Source: Halorubellus sp034808145 (GTDB lineage Archaea; Halobacteriota; Halobacteria; Halobacteriales; Natrialbaceae). Taken from it: a stretch of 64,000 nucleotides of DNA. Location of the stretch: the NCBI RefSeq assembly GCF_034808145.1, contig NZ_JAXHGM010000002.1, forward strand, positions 434,001-498,000, in the 5' to 3' direction. Positions within the stretch are counted from its first letter, which is position 1, and each line of letters starts with the position of its first letter. Position numbers and translations under genes: made by a program. The notes beneath the pieces were generated by a model. That model saw only the letters and a list, made by a program, of their open reading frames with translations. It ran no database searches and had not been told where the DNA came from. Positions 16,878-25,521 of this stretch are shown here, one piece after another.

Positions 16878-18122
16878 ATGACCGTCGCACGCCCCATCGA
16901 GCTCGAAGGGCACGTCATCGACTCCGGGACGCTCCAGCGATGCATGACGACCATCATGGAGATGGGCGGTGACTTCGACGTCGAACAGTTCGACGTCGGC
17001 CGCCACAAGATGGCCGAGTCGTACTGCCGGATGCTCGTCCAAGCGGACGACGAGACGACCCTCCACGAGATACTCCACGAGCTCCACCAGACCGGTGCGA
17101 CCGTCCCGGACCCCCACGACGCCCAGCTCGAACCCGCGCCCGGCGATCAGGTCGTCCCGACCGGGTTCTACTCGACGACGAACCACCCGACCGAGGTCCG
17201 GCACGACGGCGACTGGCTGCCCGTCGAGAATATCGAGATGGACTGCGCGATCGTCGTCGACCCCGACGCGGACGGCGGGCCGCGAGCGTATACGAAGGTC
17301 CTGAACGCCATCGAGGAAGGCGACCTCGTCGTCACGGACGAGTTCGGGGTGCGCGTCGACCCGCCGGACCGGCCGCGCGGCGACAGCGGCCCGTTCGGGT
17401 TCATGCAGGGCGGAGTGTCGCCCGAGCGCCCGAGCGAGAGCCTCATCGAGGACGTCGCCGACGTCATCCGCGAGGCGAAAGCCGATGGCGGGCGCGTCCT
17501 CGCGGTCACGGGCCCCGCGCTCCTGCACTCCGGGGCGGGGCCGGCGTTCGCCGAACTCGTCCGCGAGGGCTACGTGGACGCTTTATCCACGGGGAACGGG
17601 TTCGCGGTCCACGACATGGAGCGCTCGATGTACGGGACGAGCCTCGGCCTCGACGTCGAGACCCTCGAGAGCCCGCGGAAGGGCCACAAGCATCACATCT
17701 ACGCGATCAGCGAGGTCATCCGCGCCGGCGGCATCGAGGCGGCGGTCGAGACGGGCATCGTCGACTCGGGCGTGATGTACGAGTGCATCCAGCACGACGT
17801 CGACTACGTGCTCGCGGGCAGCATCCGCGACGACGGCCCGCTCCCGGACACCATCACTGACGCCGTCGACGCCCAGAACGCCATCCGCGAACAGGCCCAC
17901 GACGCCGACGTCGTCCTCATGCTCTCCACGCTCCTGCACTCGGTCGCGGTCGGGAACTGCCTCCCGTCGACGACCCCAGTCGTCTGCGTCGACATCGACC
18001 CCTCGACCGTCACCCAACTACTCGACCGCGGGAGCTCGCAGGCGGTCGGGATGGTGACCGACGTCGGCACGTTCGTCCCGACGCTCGCCGACAAACTCCT
18101 CGACGACGCGACCGACGACTGA
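16878..18122 (+). CDS. ornithine cyclodeaminase-like protein, TIGR00300 (LOR/SDH) family
   Basis: 414 residues from the ATG at 16878. Upstream in-frame starts add about 40 Arg-rich residues that look like translated non-coding sequence. The N-terminal part matches the LOR/SDH conserved region (GHVIDSGTLQRCMTTIMEMGGDF, then YSTTNHPTEVRHDGDW). The C-terminal part is Rossmann-like (AVTGPALLHSGAGPAFAEL, STGNGFAVHDMERSMYGTSLG, RKGHKHHIYAISE). Archaeal members convert ornithine to proline, and related cyanobacterial enzymes act on arginine; one of these activities is likely. It is convergent with the protease gene, 16 bases between stops. Confidence 0.82.
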   Translation: MTVARPIELEGHVIDSGTLQRCMTTIMEMGGDFDVEQFDVGRHKMAESYCRMLVQADDETTLHEILHELHQTGATVPDPHDAQLEPAPGDQVVPTGFYSTTNHPTEVRHDGDWLPVENIEMDCAIVVDPDADGGPRAYTKVLNAIEEGDLVVTDEFGVRVDPPDRPRGDSGPFGFMQGGVSPERPSESLIEDVADVIREAKADGGRVLAVTGPALLHSGAGPAFAELVREGYVDALSTGNGFAVHDMERSMYGTSLGLDVETLESPRKGHKHHIYAISEVIRAGGIEAAVETGIVDSGVMYECIQHDVDYVLAGSIRDDGPLPDTITDAVDAQNAIREQAHDADVVLMLSTLLHSVAVGNCLPSTTPVVCVDIDPSTVTQLLDRGSSQAVGMVTDVGTFVPTLADKLLDDATDD

Positions 18123-18138
18123 ACGGGGAGCGCTCGCG

Positions 18139-19494
18139 TCAGAGCGCGTCGACTATGTTCAGGTACCCACTCCCGTAGTACGCCTTGTCGTAGTCCTCGG
18201 GGACGTCGGCGGCCTGCTTGAGCGCCGCCTCGACCTGGTTCGCGCTGTAGTTCGGATTCGCGGACTTGACGAGCGCCGCCGCACCCGCGACGTTCGGCGA
18301 CGCCATCGACGTCCCAGCCTTCCAACCGTACCCCGGCACCTGCGTGTCCGGTTCGCCGTCGCCGTCGGTGTCCTCGTAGGTGAACACGGTGTTGAAGACG
18401 AGGTCGTTGAACCAGGGAACACCAGTCCCGATAGCGTCGGAGTCCGCGTCACCGCCCGGCGCACCGAGCGTGACGGCGTTCGTCCCGTAGTTCGTGTAGA
18501 ACGCCGGGCTCTCCGGCGGTGCAGCGAGGTCCGTTACTTCGCCGTCGCCGTCGGCGTCCCACCCGTATCCGATGGGGCCGGTCGCGGACACCGAGACCGC
18601 TTGTGCACCCTCGTTCGGGAGGCTGATGAAGTTCTTGTCGTGCTGGAGGTCCGCCTCGTCGTTCCCGGCGGCGATGACGAGCAGGGTGCCTTCCTTGTTC
18701 GCGTACGTCATCGCGCTGTTCAGCACTTTGCCGTAGAACTGCCCGTTGGCCTGACGCGGGATCGGGTACGCACCCAATGAGAGGTTCGCAACGTCCGCGT
18801 CGACGTTCGCGCTGTAGACGACCGCGGCGACGACGTCAGCGAACGACGCGCCCTCTCCAGAGAAAACGCGGCAGTCGACGAGGTCGGTCTTCGGGGCGGT
18901 GCCGTTCACGCCGATGCCGCCGCCGTTGTCCGCAGCGACGATGCCCGCGACGTGCGTGCCGTGGTCGTCGCCGCCGACGGGGTTGTGGTCACCGCCGTCG
19001 CCCGTGAAGTTCCGCGAGAGGTCCAGGTTCAGTGGCCCGGCGAGGTCCGGGTGCGTCTCCAGCACCCCGGAGTCGATCACCGCGACGCGCGTCCCCTCAC
19101 CCTCGGTCGTCTCGTGGGCTTCCGGGACGTTCAGGTCGGCTTTGTCCCACTGATAGAAGTCACCGGGCTGGCCCTCGTAGTCGCTCGCGTCAGCGGCCTC
19201 GAACGTCGGAGCTTGCGCGTTCGCCTCGGGTTCGTTCAGCGTGATCTCGACGTCGGGCGCGAAGTCCTTCACGCGCTTCGACCGCCGAAGCTCGTTCTCG
19301 CTCCCTTCGACGACTGCGTACTTCACGCCGGGCATCTCGTGGACGACGTCGAGACCGTCGAGTCGGCCCTTGCTCTTCGTCTGGACGATGAACCGGTCGG
19401 TTCGCGTCGCCGCGGTGACCGTCGATCCCGTCGCGATGCCACCGAGTGTCGCGCCACTGACCGTCAGGAACGTGCGCCTGTCGATATCTACCAT
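18139..19494 (-). CDS. Tat-exported subtilisin-like serine protease (halolysin type)
   Basis: 451-residue S8 peptidase. The N-terminus has a twin-arginine signal (DRRTFLTVSGATLGG), so it is probably exported folded. Residues about 34-90 form an inhibitor-I9-like propeptide. The catalytic triad is Asp 141 (VAVIDSGVLETHPDL), His 178 (DDHGTHVAGIVA) and Ser 396 (GTSMASPNVAGAAAL), with oxyanion Asn 279 in IAAGND. Two Asp-rich loops (DADGDGEVTD, DTDGDGEPD) look like calcium sites. It lacks the long C-terminal extension of some halolysins. An AT-rich stretch about 30-40 bases upstream may be the promoter. Confidence 0.93.
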   Translation of the reverse strand: MVDIDRRTFLTVSGATLGGIATGSTVTAATRTDRFIVQTKSKGRLDGLDVVHEMPGVKYAVVEGSENELRRSKRVKDFAPDVEITLNEPEANAQAPTFEAADASDYEGQPGDFYQWDKADLNVPEAHETTEGEGTRVAVIDSGVLETHPDLAGPLNLDLSRNFTGDGGDHNPVGGDDHGTHVAGIVAADNGGGIGVNGTAPKTDLVDCRVFSGEGASFADVVAAVVYSANVDADVANLSLGAYPIPRQANGQFYGKVLNSAMTYANKEGTLLVIAAGNDEADLQHDKNFISLPNEGAQAVSVSATGPIGYGWDADGDGEVTDLAAPPESPAFYTNYGTNAVTLGAPGGDADSDAIGTGVPWFNDLVFNTVFTYEDTDGDGEPDTQVPGYGWKAGTSMASPNVAGAAALVKSANPNYSANQVEAALKQAADVPEDYDKAYYGSGYLNIVDAL

Positions 19495-19780
19495 GCGCGT
19501 CGACGTGCGGACGCTGCGGGTATTGGTATTTCATCCCTACCGACCACCGAAACCGACGCGGCACCGGTACTATTTGCTGAAAATATCACTTGGAGATAGG
19601 TATTGGCTCTATACGCCCGTCGTATCGTCGCCCGGCGGCGGTTCGAACGCCGTCATCGAAGGCGGTGACGACGACTGACGACCGTCCGTGGCGCCGCGAA
19701 GACGACTGTCCGACTCGTGGCCGTGGCTCGGCCGTCGAGCGCTCGCTCAGGAGTTCCCGTCGTCGCTGCCGTAGTCGTCT

Positions 19781-19978
19781 TCAGGCGGTCGCGTCGTAGC
19801 CCGCGTCCTCGACGGCGGCGACGAGCGCGTCGACGTCCGCGTCGCCCTCCACGGTGACGGTGTCGGCCTCGTTGTCCGCGCTGGCGTCGGTGACGCCGTC
19901 CACGTCAGCGAGCGCGTCCTCGACGGTCTGCTCGCAGTGCTCACAGGACATCCCGGTGACGGTGAGATCTGTCGTCAT
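19781..19978 (-). CDS. heavy-metal-associated (HMA) domain protein, CopZ-like
   Basis: 65 residues comprising a single ferredoxin-like HMA domain. The metal site is GMSCEHCEQTVEDAL, with a CxxC that binds Cu(I) or another soft metal in this family. It probably acts as a cytosolic copper chaperone. No copper ATPase or regulator is next to it in this window, so a partner must lie elsewhere. The start ATG at 19978 gives the canonical length. Confidence 0.92.
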   Translation of the reverse strand: MTTDLTVTGMSCEHCEQTVEDALADVDGVTDASADNEADTVTVEGDADVDALVAAVEDAGYDATA

Positions 19979-20130
19979 ACCCGACCGGTGGGTGTCGAGC
20001 GTGAAACGATTGACGGACTGCTCGAACGCTCGGTGTCGTCGACGGTCGACGGCGCGAGCGCTCTCGGGTGGTGGTGTCTGAGAGAATCGAGGTCTGAAAC
20101 GTCGCCGTTAGGCGACGGCGTGAACCTGAA

Positions 20131-20325
20131 TTAGACGCGAAGAACGTTCTTCGCGCGGGGGCCCTTGGGGGCCTGTTCGATGTCGAATTCGATCTCGGTG
20201 CCTTCCGTCAGGTCCTCGCCGCCCACGTCTTCCATGTGGAAGAAAACGTCGTCGTCGGAGTCCTCGGTGGAAATGAAACCGTAGCCGCCTGTGTCGTTGA
20301 AGAAATCAACCTTACCGTTTGCCAT
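20131..20325 (-). CDS. cspA: cold-shock domain protein
   Basis: 64-residue single cold-shock domain. It carries the RNP1-like GGYGFISTED and RNP2-like DVFFHMEDV nucleic-acid-binding motifs after MANGKVDFFND. It is a probable RNA chaperone. Two AT-rich boxes precede it, one about 30 and one about 55 bases upstream. The second would leave a short 5' leader of the kind that often regulates cold-shock genes. It is divergent from the heliorhodopsin gene over a 421-base gap. Confidence 0.95.
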   Translation of the reverse strand: MANGKVDFFNDTGGYGFISTEDSDDDVFFHMEDVGGEDLTEGTEIEFDIEQAPKGPRAKNVLRV

Positions 20326-20746
20326 TGCAATTGAACGAAGGACAACAGTACGGATAAGGTTTGTGTATTTGTCCTTTAAAAACGGAGAACAGGCTACGTG
20401 CGTTTTCTAACATCTGCTTACTTTGGATATTTGTTCTCGATGTGTCGGGATAGCTGCGTCTCGGTGACCGTTCAGTCACGACCGGTTCGAACTATCGATG
20501 CATCCACAGTTCGCGGGCGACTGGCATTCATTCCCACGCATTGTCGCTCCGTGGTGCGTTCCGGCGCTCGCTGGCACTCATCGCCACGACACGTGTACTC
20601 GCGGCACCCGGTGTGAGGGACGTTCGACGTGGTGGTCGCTCGACGTGAGGATACTCAACGTTGGTTCGACCCCCGCGGCGTCACACCACCGCGACGCGCG
20701 GTTCGCACGAAGGGTTATGGTGTCTGTTCACATATATGTGAGCCGT
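20326..20746. other. intergenic region between cspA and the heliorhodopsin gene
   Basis: 421 bases with no convincing gene. The left 130 bases are AT-rich, carry the cspA promoter signals and reach lower GC than the genome average. The middle looks like non-coding sequence with mixed frames. The right end holds the heliorhodopsin promoter and a 14-bp palindrome. Confidence 0.5.
20728..20741. promoter_or_regulatory. perfect 14-bp palindrome before the heliorhodopsin start
   Basis: TCACATATATGTGA is a perfect palindrome ending 5 bases before the chosen ATG at 20747. A weaker TTATGG box lies about 30 bases before that ATG, which would place the palindrome across the transcription start, an operator-like position. 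Alternatively the central TATATA is itself the TATA box, but transcription would then begin inside the coding region. Confidence 0.5.
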
Positions 20747-21580
20747 ATGTCCGCCCGTCCGACACCCGACAGCGCCGACGCGTCGACCGCGGAATCGACT
20801 GCCGAACTGTCGGCGCTCCCGCGCTACAAGCGCCTCCGACGCTGGAACGCCGTCATGGCCGTCCTCCACTTCGTCCAGGGCGCCGCCATGCTCGCGATCG
20901 CCGAACCCGTCCAGTGGCCGCTCACGTTCACGCGATACGAACTGAATCCAGTGACCGACGCCATCGTCCCGACGAGCGCCCTCTGGACGGAGGTCACCCT
21001 GCCGTTGCTCGTCGCCGGGTTCCTCCTCATCTCCGCGCTCGCTCACGCCATCGTCGCGACCGTCCGCTACGACAGCTACGTCGCCGCCCTCGACCGCGGC
21101 ATGAACCCCTACCGGTGGTACGAGTACGCCGTGAGCGCGTCGCTCATGATCGTCGTCATCGCGATGCTCGCCGGCATCTGGGACGTCGGCACGCTCGTCG
21201 CGCTCTTCGGGCTCGTCGCCGTCATGAACCTCTCCGGGCTCGCGATGGAGCGACACAACCAGACCACCGACCGGACCGACTGGACGACGTACCTCATCGG
21301 GACGCTCGCCGGGGTCGTCCCGTGGGTCGTCATCGGCATCTCCCTCGGCGGGTCCATCGTCGCGAGCAACGGTCAGGTCCCGGACTTCGTCATCGCGATC
21401 TTCGCGTCCATCTTCGTGTTCTTCAACTTCTTCGCGATCAACATGATCCTCCAGTACCGCGAGACCTGGCGCTGGGAGGACTACCTGTTCGGCGAGCGCG
21501 CGTACATCGTGCTCAGTCTCGTCGCGAAGTCACTGCTCGCGTGGCAGGTGTACTTCGGCACGGTGAACTCGCCGATCTGA
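20747..21580 (+). CDS. heliorhodopsin
   Basis: 277-residue, seven-helix retinal protein of the heliorhodopsin family. The retinal Schiff-base lysine is Lys 261 in SLVAKSLLAWQVYFGT. The counterion glutamate is Glu 126 in NPYRWYEYAVSASL. Both contexts are diagnostic for heliorhodopsins and differ from pump-type bacteriorhodopsins. The family has an inverted topology with the N-terminus inside. The long polar N-terminal tail (residues 1-28, rich in Ser/Thr/Asp) would then be cytoplasmic. Function is unresolved: slow photocycle, signalling or partner regulation have been proposed. ATG 20747 is preferred over ATG 20717, which would add MVSVHIYVSR. No transducer or retinal synthesis gene is adjacent. 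Confidence 0.93.
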   Translation: MSARPTPDSADASTAESTAELSALPRYKRLRRWNAVMAVLHFVQGAAMLAIAEPVQWPLTFTRYELNPVTDAIVPTSALWTEVTLPLLVAGFLLISALAHAIVATVRYDSYVAALDRGMNPYRWYEYAVSASLMIVVIAMLAGIWDVGTLVALFGLVAVMNLSGLAMERHNQTTDRTDWTTYLIGTLAGVVPWVVIGISLGGSIVASNGQVPDFVIAIFASIFVFFNFFAINMILQYRETWRWEDYLFGERAYIVLSLVAKSLLAWQVYFGTVNSPI

Positions 21581-21643
21581 GCGCACCGCTCGCGCTCCTC
21601 TCGCCGAGTCACTTTTCACGCTATCGCGTCCTACCGACCACGT

Positions 21644-21808
21644 ATGGCGCTCTCGACCCACACCTGCCAGTGCGGTGCGCGCCTCCGCTACCGGCAGGAC
21701 ATGGACCGTCGCCCCGGCGGCCGACACGCGAACTGGGTGTGCGGCGACTGCGGACTTCCCGTCCCCGACGGTATCGCACAGCGACTCCGCCACCAGCACC
21801 CGTCCTGA
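21644..21808 (+). CDS. small zinc-ribbon protein
   Basis: 54 residues with CQCG and CGDC cysteine pairs 23 residues apart, and an Arg-rich loop between them, followed by a basic helix. A short zinc-binding protein with possible nucleic-acid affinity is the best description. GC-rich third positions support coding. It follows the heliorhodopsin gene by 63 bases on the same strand and might share its transcript. Confidence 0.6.
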   Translation: MALSTHTCQCGARLRYRQDMDRRPGGRHANWVCGDCGLPVPDGIAQRLRHQHPS

Positions 21809-21929
21809 GAGAGTCCGGCCACGGCCTCCTCCAGCGCCCCTCGTCGTGACGCGGCCGCGAGGAACGAAACTATGTGCTCCGAGTCACTTAGGGTAGCGTA
21901 TCTTTCCAATCGTCCCGTTCGAACGACGT

Positions 21930-21983
21930 ATGTCCCGCGCGAACGCTCCAGCGACGCGGCCGACGCCGCGGGTGAGTCGATGA
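21930..21983 (+). other. possible 17-codon upstream ORF overlapping the HxHDWE lipoprotein gene
   Basis: An ATG at 21930 opens a 17-codon frame (MSRANAPATRPTPRVSR). Its stop overlaps the next gene's start in an ATGA arrangement at 21980-21983. AT-rich boxes at about 21887-21904 are correctly placed for transcription to start near 21914-21930. Translation coupling is a possibility, but short random frames are common. Confidence 0.3.
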
Positions 21984-24058
21984 CTGCGAACGACCGGGGC
22001 GACGTCGGGCGACGAGCCGTGCTCGCGGCTGCGGCGACCGGCGCCGCCACCTCGGTCGCGGGCTGCTCGCTCCTCGAGGCGGGCGACGACGCCGAGAGCA
22101 CGACCGTCGAGGACGACCGCGCTCGCGACCTCGCCGCACGGTTCACGCCGACGCTCGTCTTCGACGGGCGCGAACGGTGGTTCCCGACCGACCCGCGACA
22201 GTTCGAGCGCGAGCACGACGGCGACACGATCGTCGACGGGTTCGACGCGCTCAACGGCTACGTCGAAGCCGGCGGGTACCGCGACCCCCCCGAACCGCGC
22301 GTGTTCTACAACGTCCGCGAGTACGCGAACGCACCGCTCGCGGTCGTCCAGTACTGGTTCTACTCGGCGTTCGACCAGTTCACGACGAACTTCCACTGGC
22401 ACGACTGGGAGCTCCTCCAGGTCTTCGTCGACACGGACTCCGGCGACCCGGCGCTGTACGTCGCGAGCTCGCACTCGCGGTCGGTCCCGAACAACGAGTT
22501 CCTCGACCCCGACCCCGACGGTCGGCCACGCGTCCTCTCGGAACTCGGGTCACACTCCAGCGGCCTGTCCGTGAACGCGAACGAGGACAACTTCGAGCGG
22601 TTCCCCATCGACGGCGACGTCGCGGACGTCACGAACAGCGTCGTCGATAGCGTCGAGGACGCCGCCGCCATCCCGCTCGCGTACGGGCTGCCGCGCGACG
22701 AGGGGCTCGCGCTCCCGTTCGCCGTCCCGGAACTCGACGGGACGCCCGTCTACGACCACGAACGCCTCCCGGACGTCACCAGCGCCGACTTCGTCCCCGA
22801 CGCGGTCACCGTCCGTTCGTTCGACGCGCTCGATTCACCCCCCGAGGACCTGCCGGCGCGCGAGAACGGACTCGTCTTCGAGCACGAGGACCAGGACGAC
22901 GGGAGCGCCGACGAGACCTACGACCTGGCCCCGACGGCTGCCCTCGAGCACATCGACGACCACGTCGGCCCGCAGTTGAGCTTCGAGTTCGCGGTCCCGG
23001 CGTTCGCAGAGGACGCGTTCGCGAGTCACATCACGACCACGGGCGTCCCCTGGGACGACCCGCGGTACGAGAACCCCGCGACCGACATCACCGACCCCCG
23101 GCATCGCGGCGCGCTCGCCGAGCGCTACGACGCCATCGGCGAGCCCTCGCCCGCGAACCGGGTCGTCGCGTTCGTCACGAGCGCAGTGAGCGCGCCCGAC
23201 GCCCCCGACGGCGACGGCGTGACGACCGAGACGACCGAGACCGAGGCGGTTGCGCTCCTGGAGAGCGACCCGGTCGCCGTTCCGACGTTCCGCGGTGTCG
23301 CCGTCGTCCGGGACGTCCCCGAAGGCGAGCACACGCTCACGGTGAACGGCGCGGGGGTCGCGCCGCACAGCGAACCCGTGTCGACGGCCGGTGGCGCGTC
23401 GTCGTCAGAGGACGGCGGGACGACGGTCGCCGGCGTCGACGGCGAGATACCGCTCGTCGCCCGCGAGCACGCCGTGAAACTCGACGTCGACGGGCGGGAG
23501 ACCGACCGGGACCTCTCGCGGGTCGCGGTCGCGGACGACTTCGGCGGGACGCTCTACGACGCCCCCATCGACGAGCGCGACGGGCTCTACGTGCATCGCG
23601 ACGGCGCGTTCACGACCGAGGTCCGGGACGGCGACGACGAGGTCGGCGCGTTCCGCGTCAACCCCGGCGACGAGGACCGCGTCCGCGTCGAGAACGCGAC
23701 GACCGGGAAGACGCCGCTCGCGACGTACGTCGCAGACGTCGCAGCGGAGACCCAGGCGCAGGTCGAGGCCGTCGACACCGACGACGCCGACGGCCGCGCG
23801 AACTCCGTGGACGGACTCGCGAACGCGCTCGCCGCGGTCGTCGACGCCGCCGAACGCGCTGCCGACCGCGCCGACGCGGGCGACCGCGAGAACGCGGACA
23901 AGCAGCTCGCGACCGTCGTCGACCGCCTCGACCGCGTCACCGACAAGCTCGCCGAAGCCAGCGACGCCGTCCCCGACGACCTCGGACTCGCGACCGACAA
24001 ACGCCTCCAGCAAGCGCGCGAACGCACCGAGCAAGCGAAGCGAGCGGAGAAACTGTAG
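21980..24058 (+). CDS. large Tat lipoprotein with HxHDWE (NPP1/Vps62-like) domain
   Basis: 692 residues from the ATG at 21980; upstream in-frame sequence does not look coding. The N-terminus has a twin-arginine signal and lipobox (GRRAVLAAAATG, then VAGCSLL), so a surface-anchored lipoprotein is likely. The first third holds VVQYWFYSAFDQF and TNFHWHDWELLQVFV. The HxHDWE pattern recalls NPP1/Vps62-type proteins, where it lies in a metal-binding groove. The middle has Asp/Glu-rich beta segments. Residues about 600-692 form a charged helical, coiled-coil-like tail rich in Ala, Asp and Arg. Toxin-like activity should not be assumed; the function is unknown. Confidence 0.68.
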   Translation: MTANDRGDVGRRAVLAAAATGAATSVAGCSLLEAGDDAESTTVEDDRARDLAARFTPTLVFDGRERWFPTDPRQFEREHDGDTIVDGFDALNGYVEAGGYRDPPEPRVFYNVREYANAPLAVVQYWFYSAFDQFTTNFHWHDWELLQVFVDTDSGDPALYVASSHSRSVPNNEFLDPDPDGRPRVLSELGSHSSGLSVNANEDNFERFPIDGDVADVTNSVVDSVEDAAAIPLAYGLPRDEGLALPFAVPELDGTPVYDHERLPDVTSADFVPDAVTVRSFDALDSPPEDLPARENGLVFEHEDQDDGSADETYDLAPTAALEHIDDHVGPQLSFEFAVPAFAEDAFASHITTTGVPWDDPRYENPATDITDPRHRGALAERYDAIGEPSPANRVVAFVTSAVSAPDAPDGDGVTTETTETEAVALLESDPVAVPTFRGVAVVRDVPEGEHTLTVNGAGVAPHSEPVSTAGGASSSEDGGTTVAGVDGEIPLVAREHAVKLDVDGRETDRDLSRVAVADDFGGTLYDAPIDERDGLYVHRDGAFTTEVRDGDDEVGAFRVNPGDEDRVRVENATTGKTPLATYVADVAAETQAQVEAVDTDDADGRANSVDGLANALAAVVDAAERAADRADAGDRENADKQLATVVDRLDRVTDKLAEASDAVPDDLGLATDKRLQQARERTEQAKRAEKL

Positions 24059-24323
24059 GTGCGCTCGGCGCCGACCACTCGGCCGTCGCCCGCCGGCGCC
24101 ACCGCTGGCGGGGAGCGGCTCGGAGAACGGCCTCGGTACTCATAGGGCTCGTCGTCGCGCGGGTGCCACCCCGGCTCGGCCCGGTGGGGTCGTCATCGGC
24201 CGGTCGACGGTACCGGCGCGGTGGACTTGAGGATTCCCTTCGCTCGCGTTCGTCCTGCGAGGACGTGCGACGCGTCGTCGTGTATCGCTCTGCGGTCAGC
24301 CGCCGTCGCGTATCCCGTCGCGG

Positions 24324-24608
24324 TCAGACGCCGTCGTGCATCGCGTGGTTCTCGTCGTCGTTGAGGTTCCGCATCCGCGCGGTGCTGGTGGTGGAGAACT
24401 GGCGCTTGCAGCGCTCGGTCCACGGGACGCTCTCGTCGGGCGCGGGTGTGTCGTCGCTCGTCGGCCGCGAGTCGCGCGTCGTCGGTCGCGCGTCGTCGCC
24501 GGTGACTCGCGGGTCCTCGGGGCGCGTGGAAAACTCGCTGGTCGTCGGGTCGGTGCGCTGGCTCGTGGTCGCGGGCTCGTCGTACGTGGCGTCGGTTCGG
24601 GTGCTCAT
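24324..24608 (-). CDS. small acidic hypothetical protein
   Basis: 94 residues. Residues 1-60 are low-complexity and rich in Thr, Asp, Pro and Arg, probably disordered. The C-terminal 35 residues are more complex (VPWTERCKRQFSTTSTARMRNL, then NDDENHAMHDG). GC-rich third positions in this frame, but not in the opposite long frame, favour this strand. No family is recognised. An AT-rich CTTTTATTATAG on the minus strand at about 24714-24725 could be its promoter, or the T-rich terminator of the cyclase gene. Confidence 0.45.
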   Translation of the reverse strand: MSTRTDATYDEPATTSQRTDPTTSEFSTRPEDPRVTGDDARPTTRDSRPTSDDTPAPDESVPWTERCKRQFSTTSTARMRNLNDDENHAMHDGV

Positions 24609-24795
24609 GTGGGGTTCGGGGTGGGTGGTGTGGTATTCCGGGTTCGGTCTGGCGTGGTGGTGCGGGGGAGTGCCGCGTGTACTGCGTTCATCGTGTCACT
24701 ACCACAGCCCCGGTCTATAATAAAAGTTCATGTTGGTGCCGTGGTTGCCGGACGACGCCCCGTTCGCGTCCCCGTGGCGACCGCGGTCGACGTCG

Positions 24796-25455
24796 TCAGT
24801 GCTCGGCGACCGCCCGCACGGGACAGCCGTCGCCGCCTTCGAGCGGGAGCGGGTACGCGTGCAGGACGAACGACTCGGGGAGCGCCGAGACGGCCGCGAG
24901 GTTCTCGACGATGAACTGGCCGCCCGCGAACAGCGCGTCGTGCGCCGGGTAGCCGTCGGGTTCGCTGGCTCGCTCCCGCTCCGGGCTCGCGCTCGGCGTC
25001 GGGTCCGGACTGAACCCCTCGACGCCGACCGCGCAGTCGTGGTCGGCGCACCACGCGGCCGCGTCACCGGCGAGGTAGGGATGGTCGCGGTAGCGGTCGG
25101 TTCCCCAGTGCTCGCTCCACCCGGTCGCGAACGCGAGCAGGTCCGCGTCCGCCGCCACGCTCGCAGCCGGGAGATCCTCGACCGTGATGGGGTCGCGGGC
25201 GCCGTGGCCGGTGCAGTCGACGGCGACGGCGTCGAACCGGAAGTCGTCGACGGCGAACGCGTCCAGGCACGACGCGCCCTCGCGCATGTGACACGGCGCG
25301 TCGACGTGCGTCCCCGCGTGCGTCTGAAGCGTCAACACGTGCGCTCGCGCACCGTCCTCGGCGACCGACGTCGTCTGCTCGAACTCGACGGGCGTCGTCC
25401 CCGGATAGACCGGCATCCCGTCGGCGACACTGTGAGTCAGGTCGGAGAGCGTCAT
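24796..25455 (-). CDS. cyclase family protein (kynurenine formamidase-like)
   Basis: 219 residues from the ATG at 25455; a GTG at 25473 would add six. It shows the cyclase/KynB fingerprint: DLTHSVADGMPVYPG at the start, then the metal-binding HAGTHVDAPCHM. Family members are Mn/Zn-dependent hydrolases acting on formylkynurenine, isatin or related cyclic amides. No tryptophan-catabolism genes are adjacent, so the substrate is open. A Ser/Glu/Arg-rich insertion near residues 160-172 is unusual. The universal stress gene is 66 bases upstream on the same strand. Confidence 0.85.
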   Translation of the reverse strand: MTLSDLTHSVADGMPVYPGTTPVEFEQTTSVAEDGARAHVLTLQTHAGTHVDAPCHMREGASCLDAFAVDDFRFDAVAVDCTGHGARDPITVEDLPAASVAADADLLAFATGWSEHWGTDRYRDHPYLAGDAAAWCADHDCAVGVEGFSPDPTPSASPERERASEPDGYPAHDALFAGGQFIVENLAAVSALPESFVLHAYPLPLEGGDGCPVRAVAEH

Positions 25456-25521
25456 GCCCGAGGTGACGCCCACCGGCGAGAAAGCGATGCTGGTTGCGCG
25501 GCGACGTCGACGGGACGACGC

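Noticed and set aside
24163..24720. A 185-codon plus-strand frame with many Val, Arg, Ser and Gly residues
   Set aside because: Third-position bias favours the opposite strand, and no domain or promoter is seen. The minus-strand 94-residue gene is the better call.
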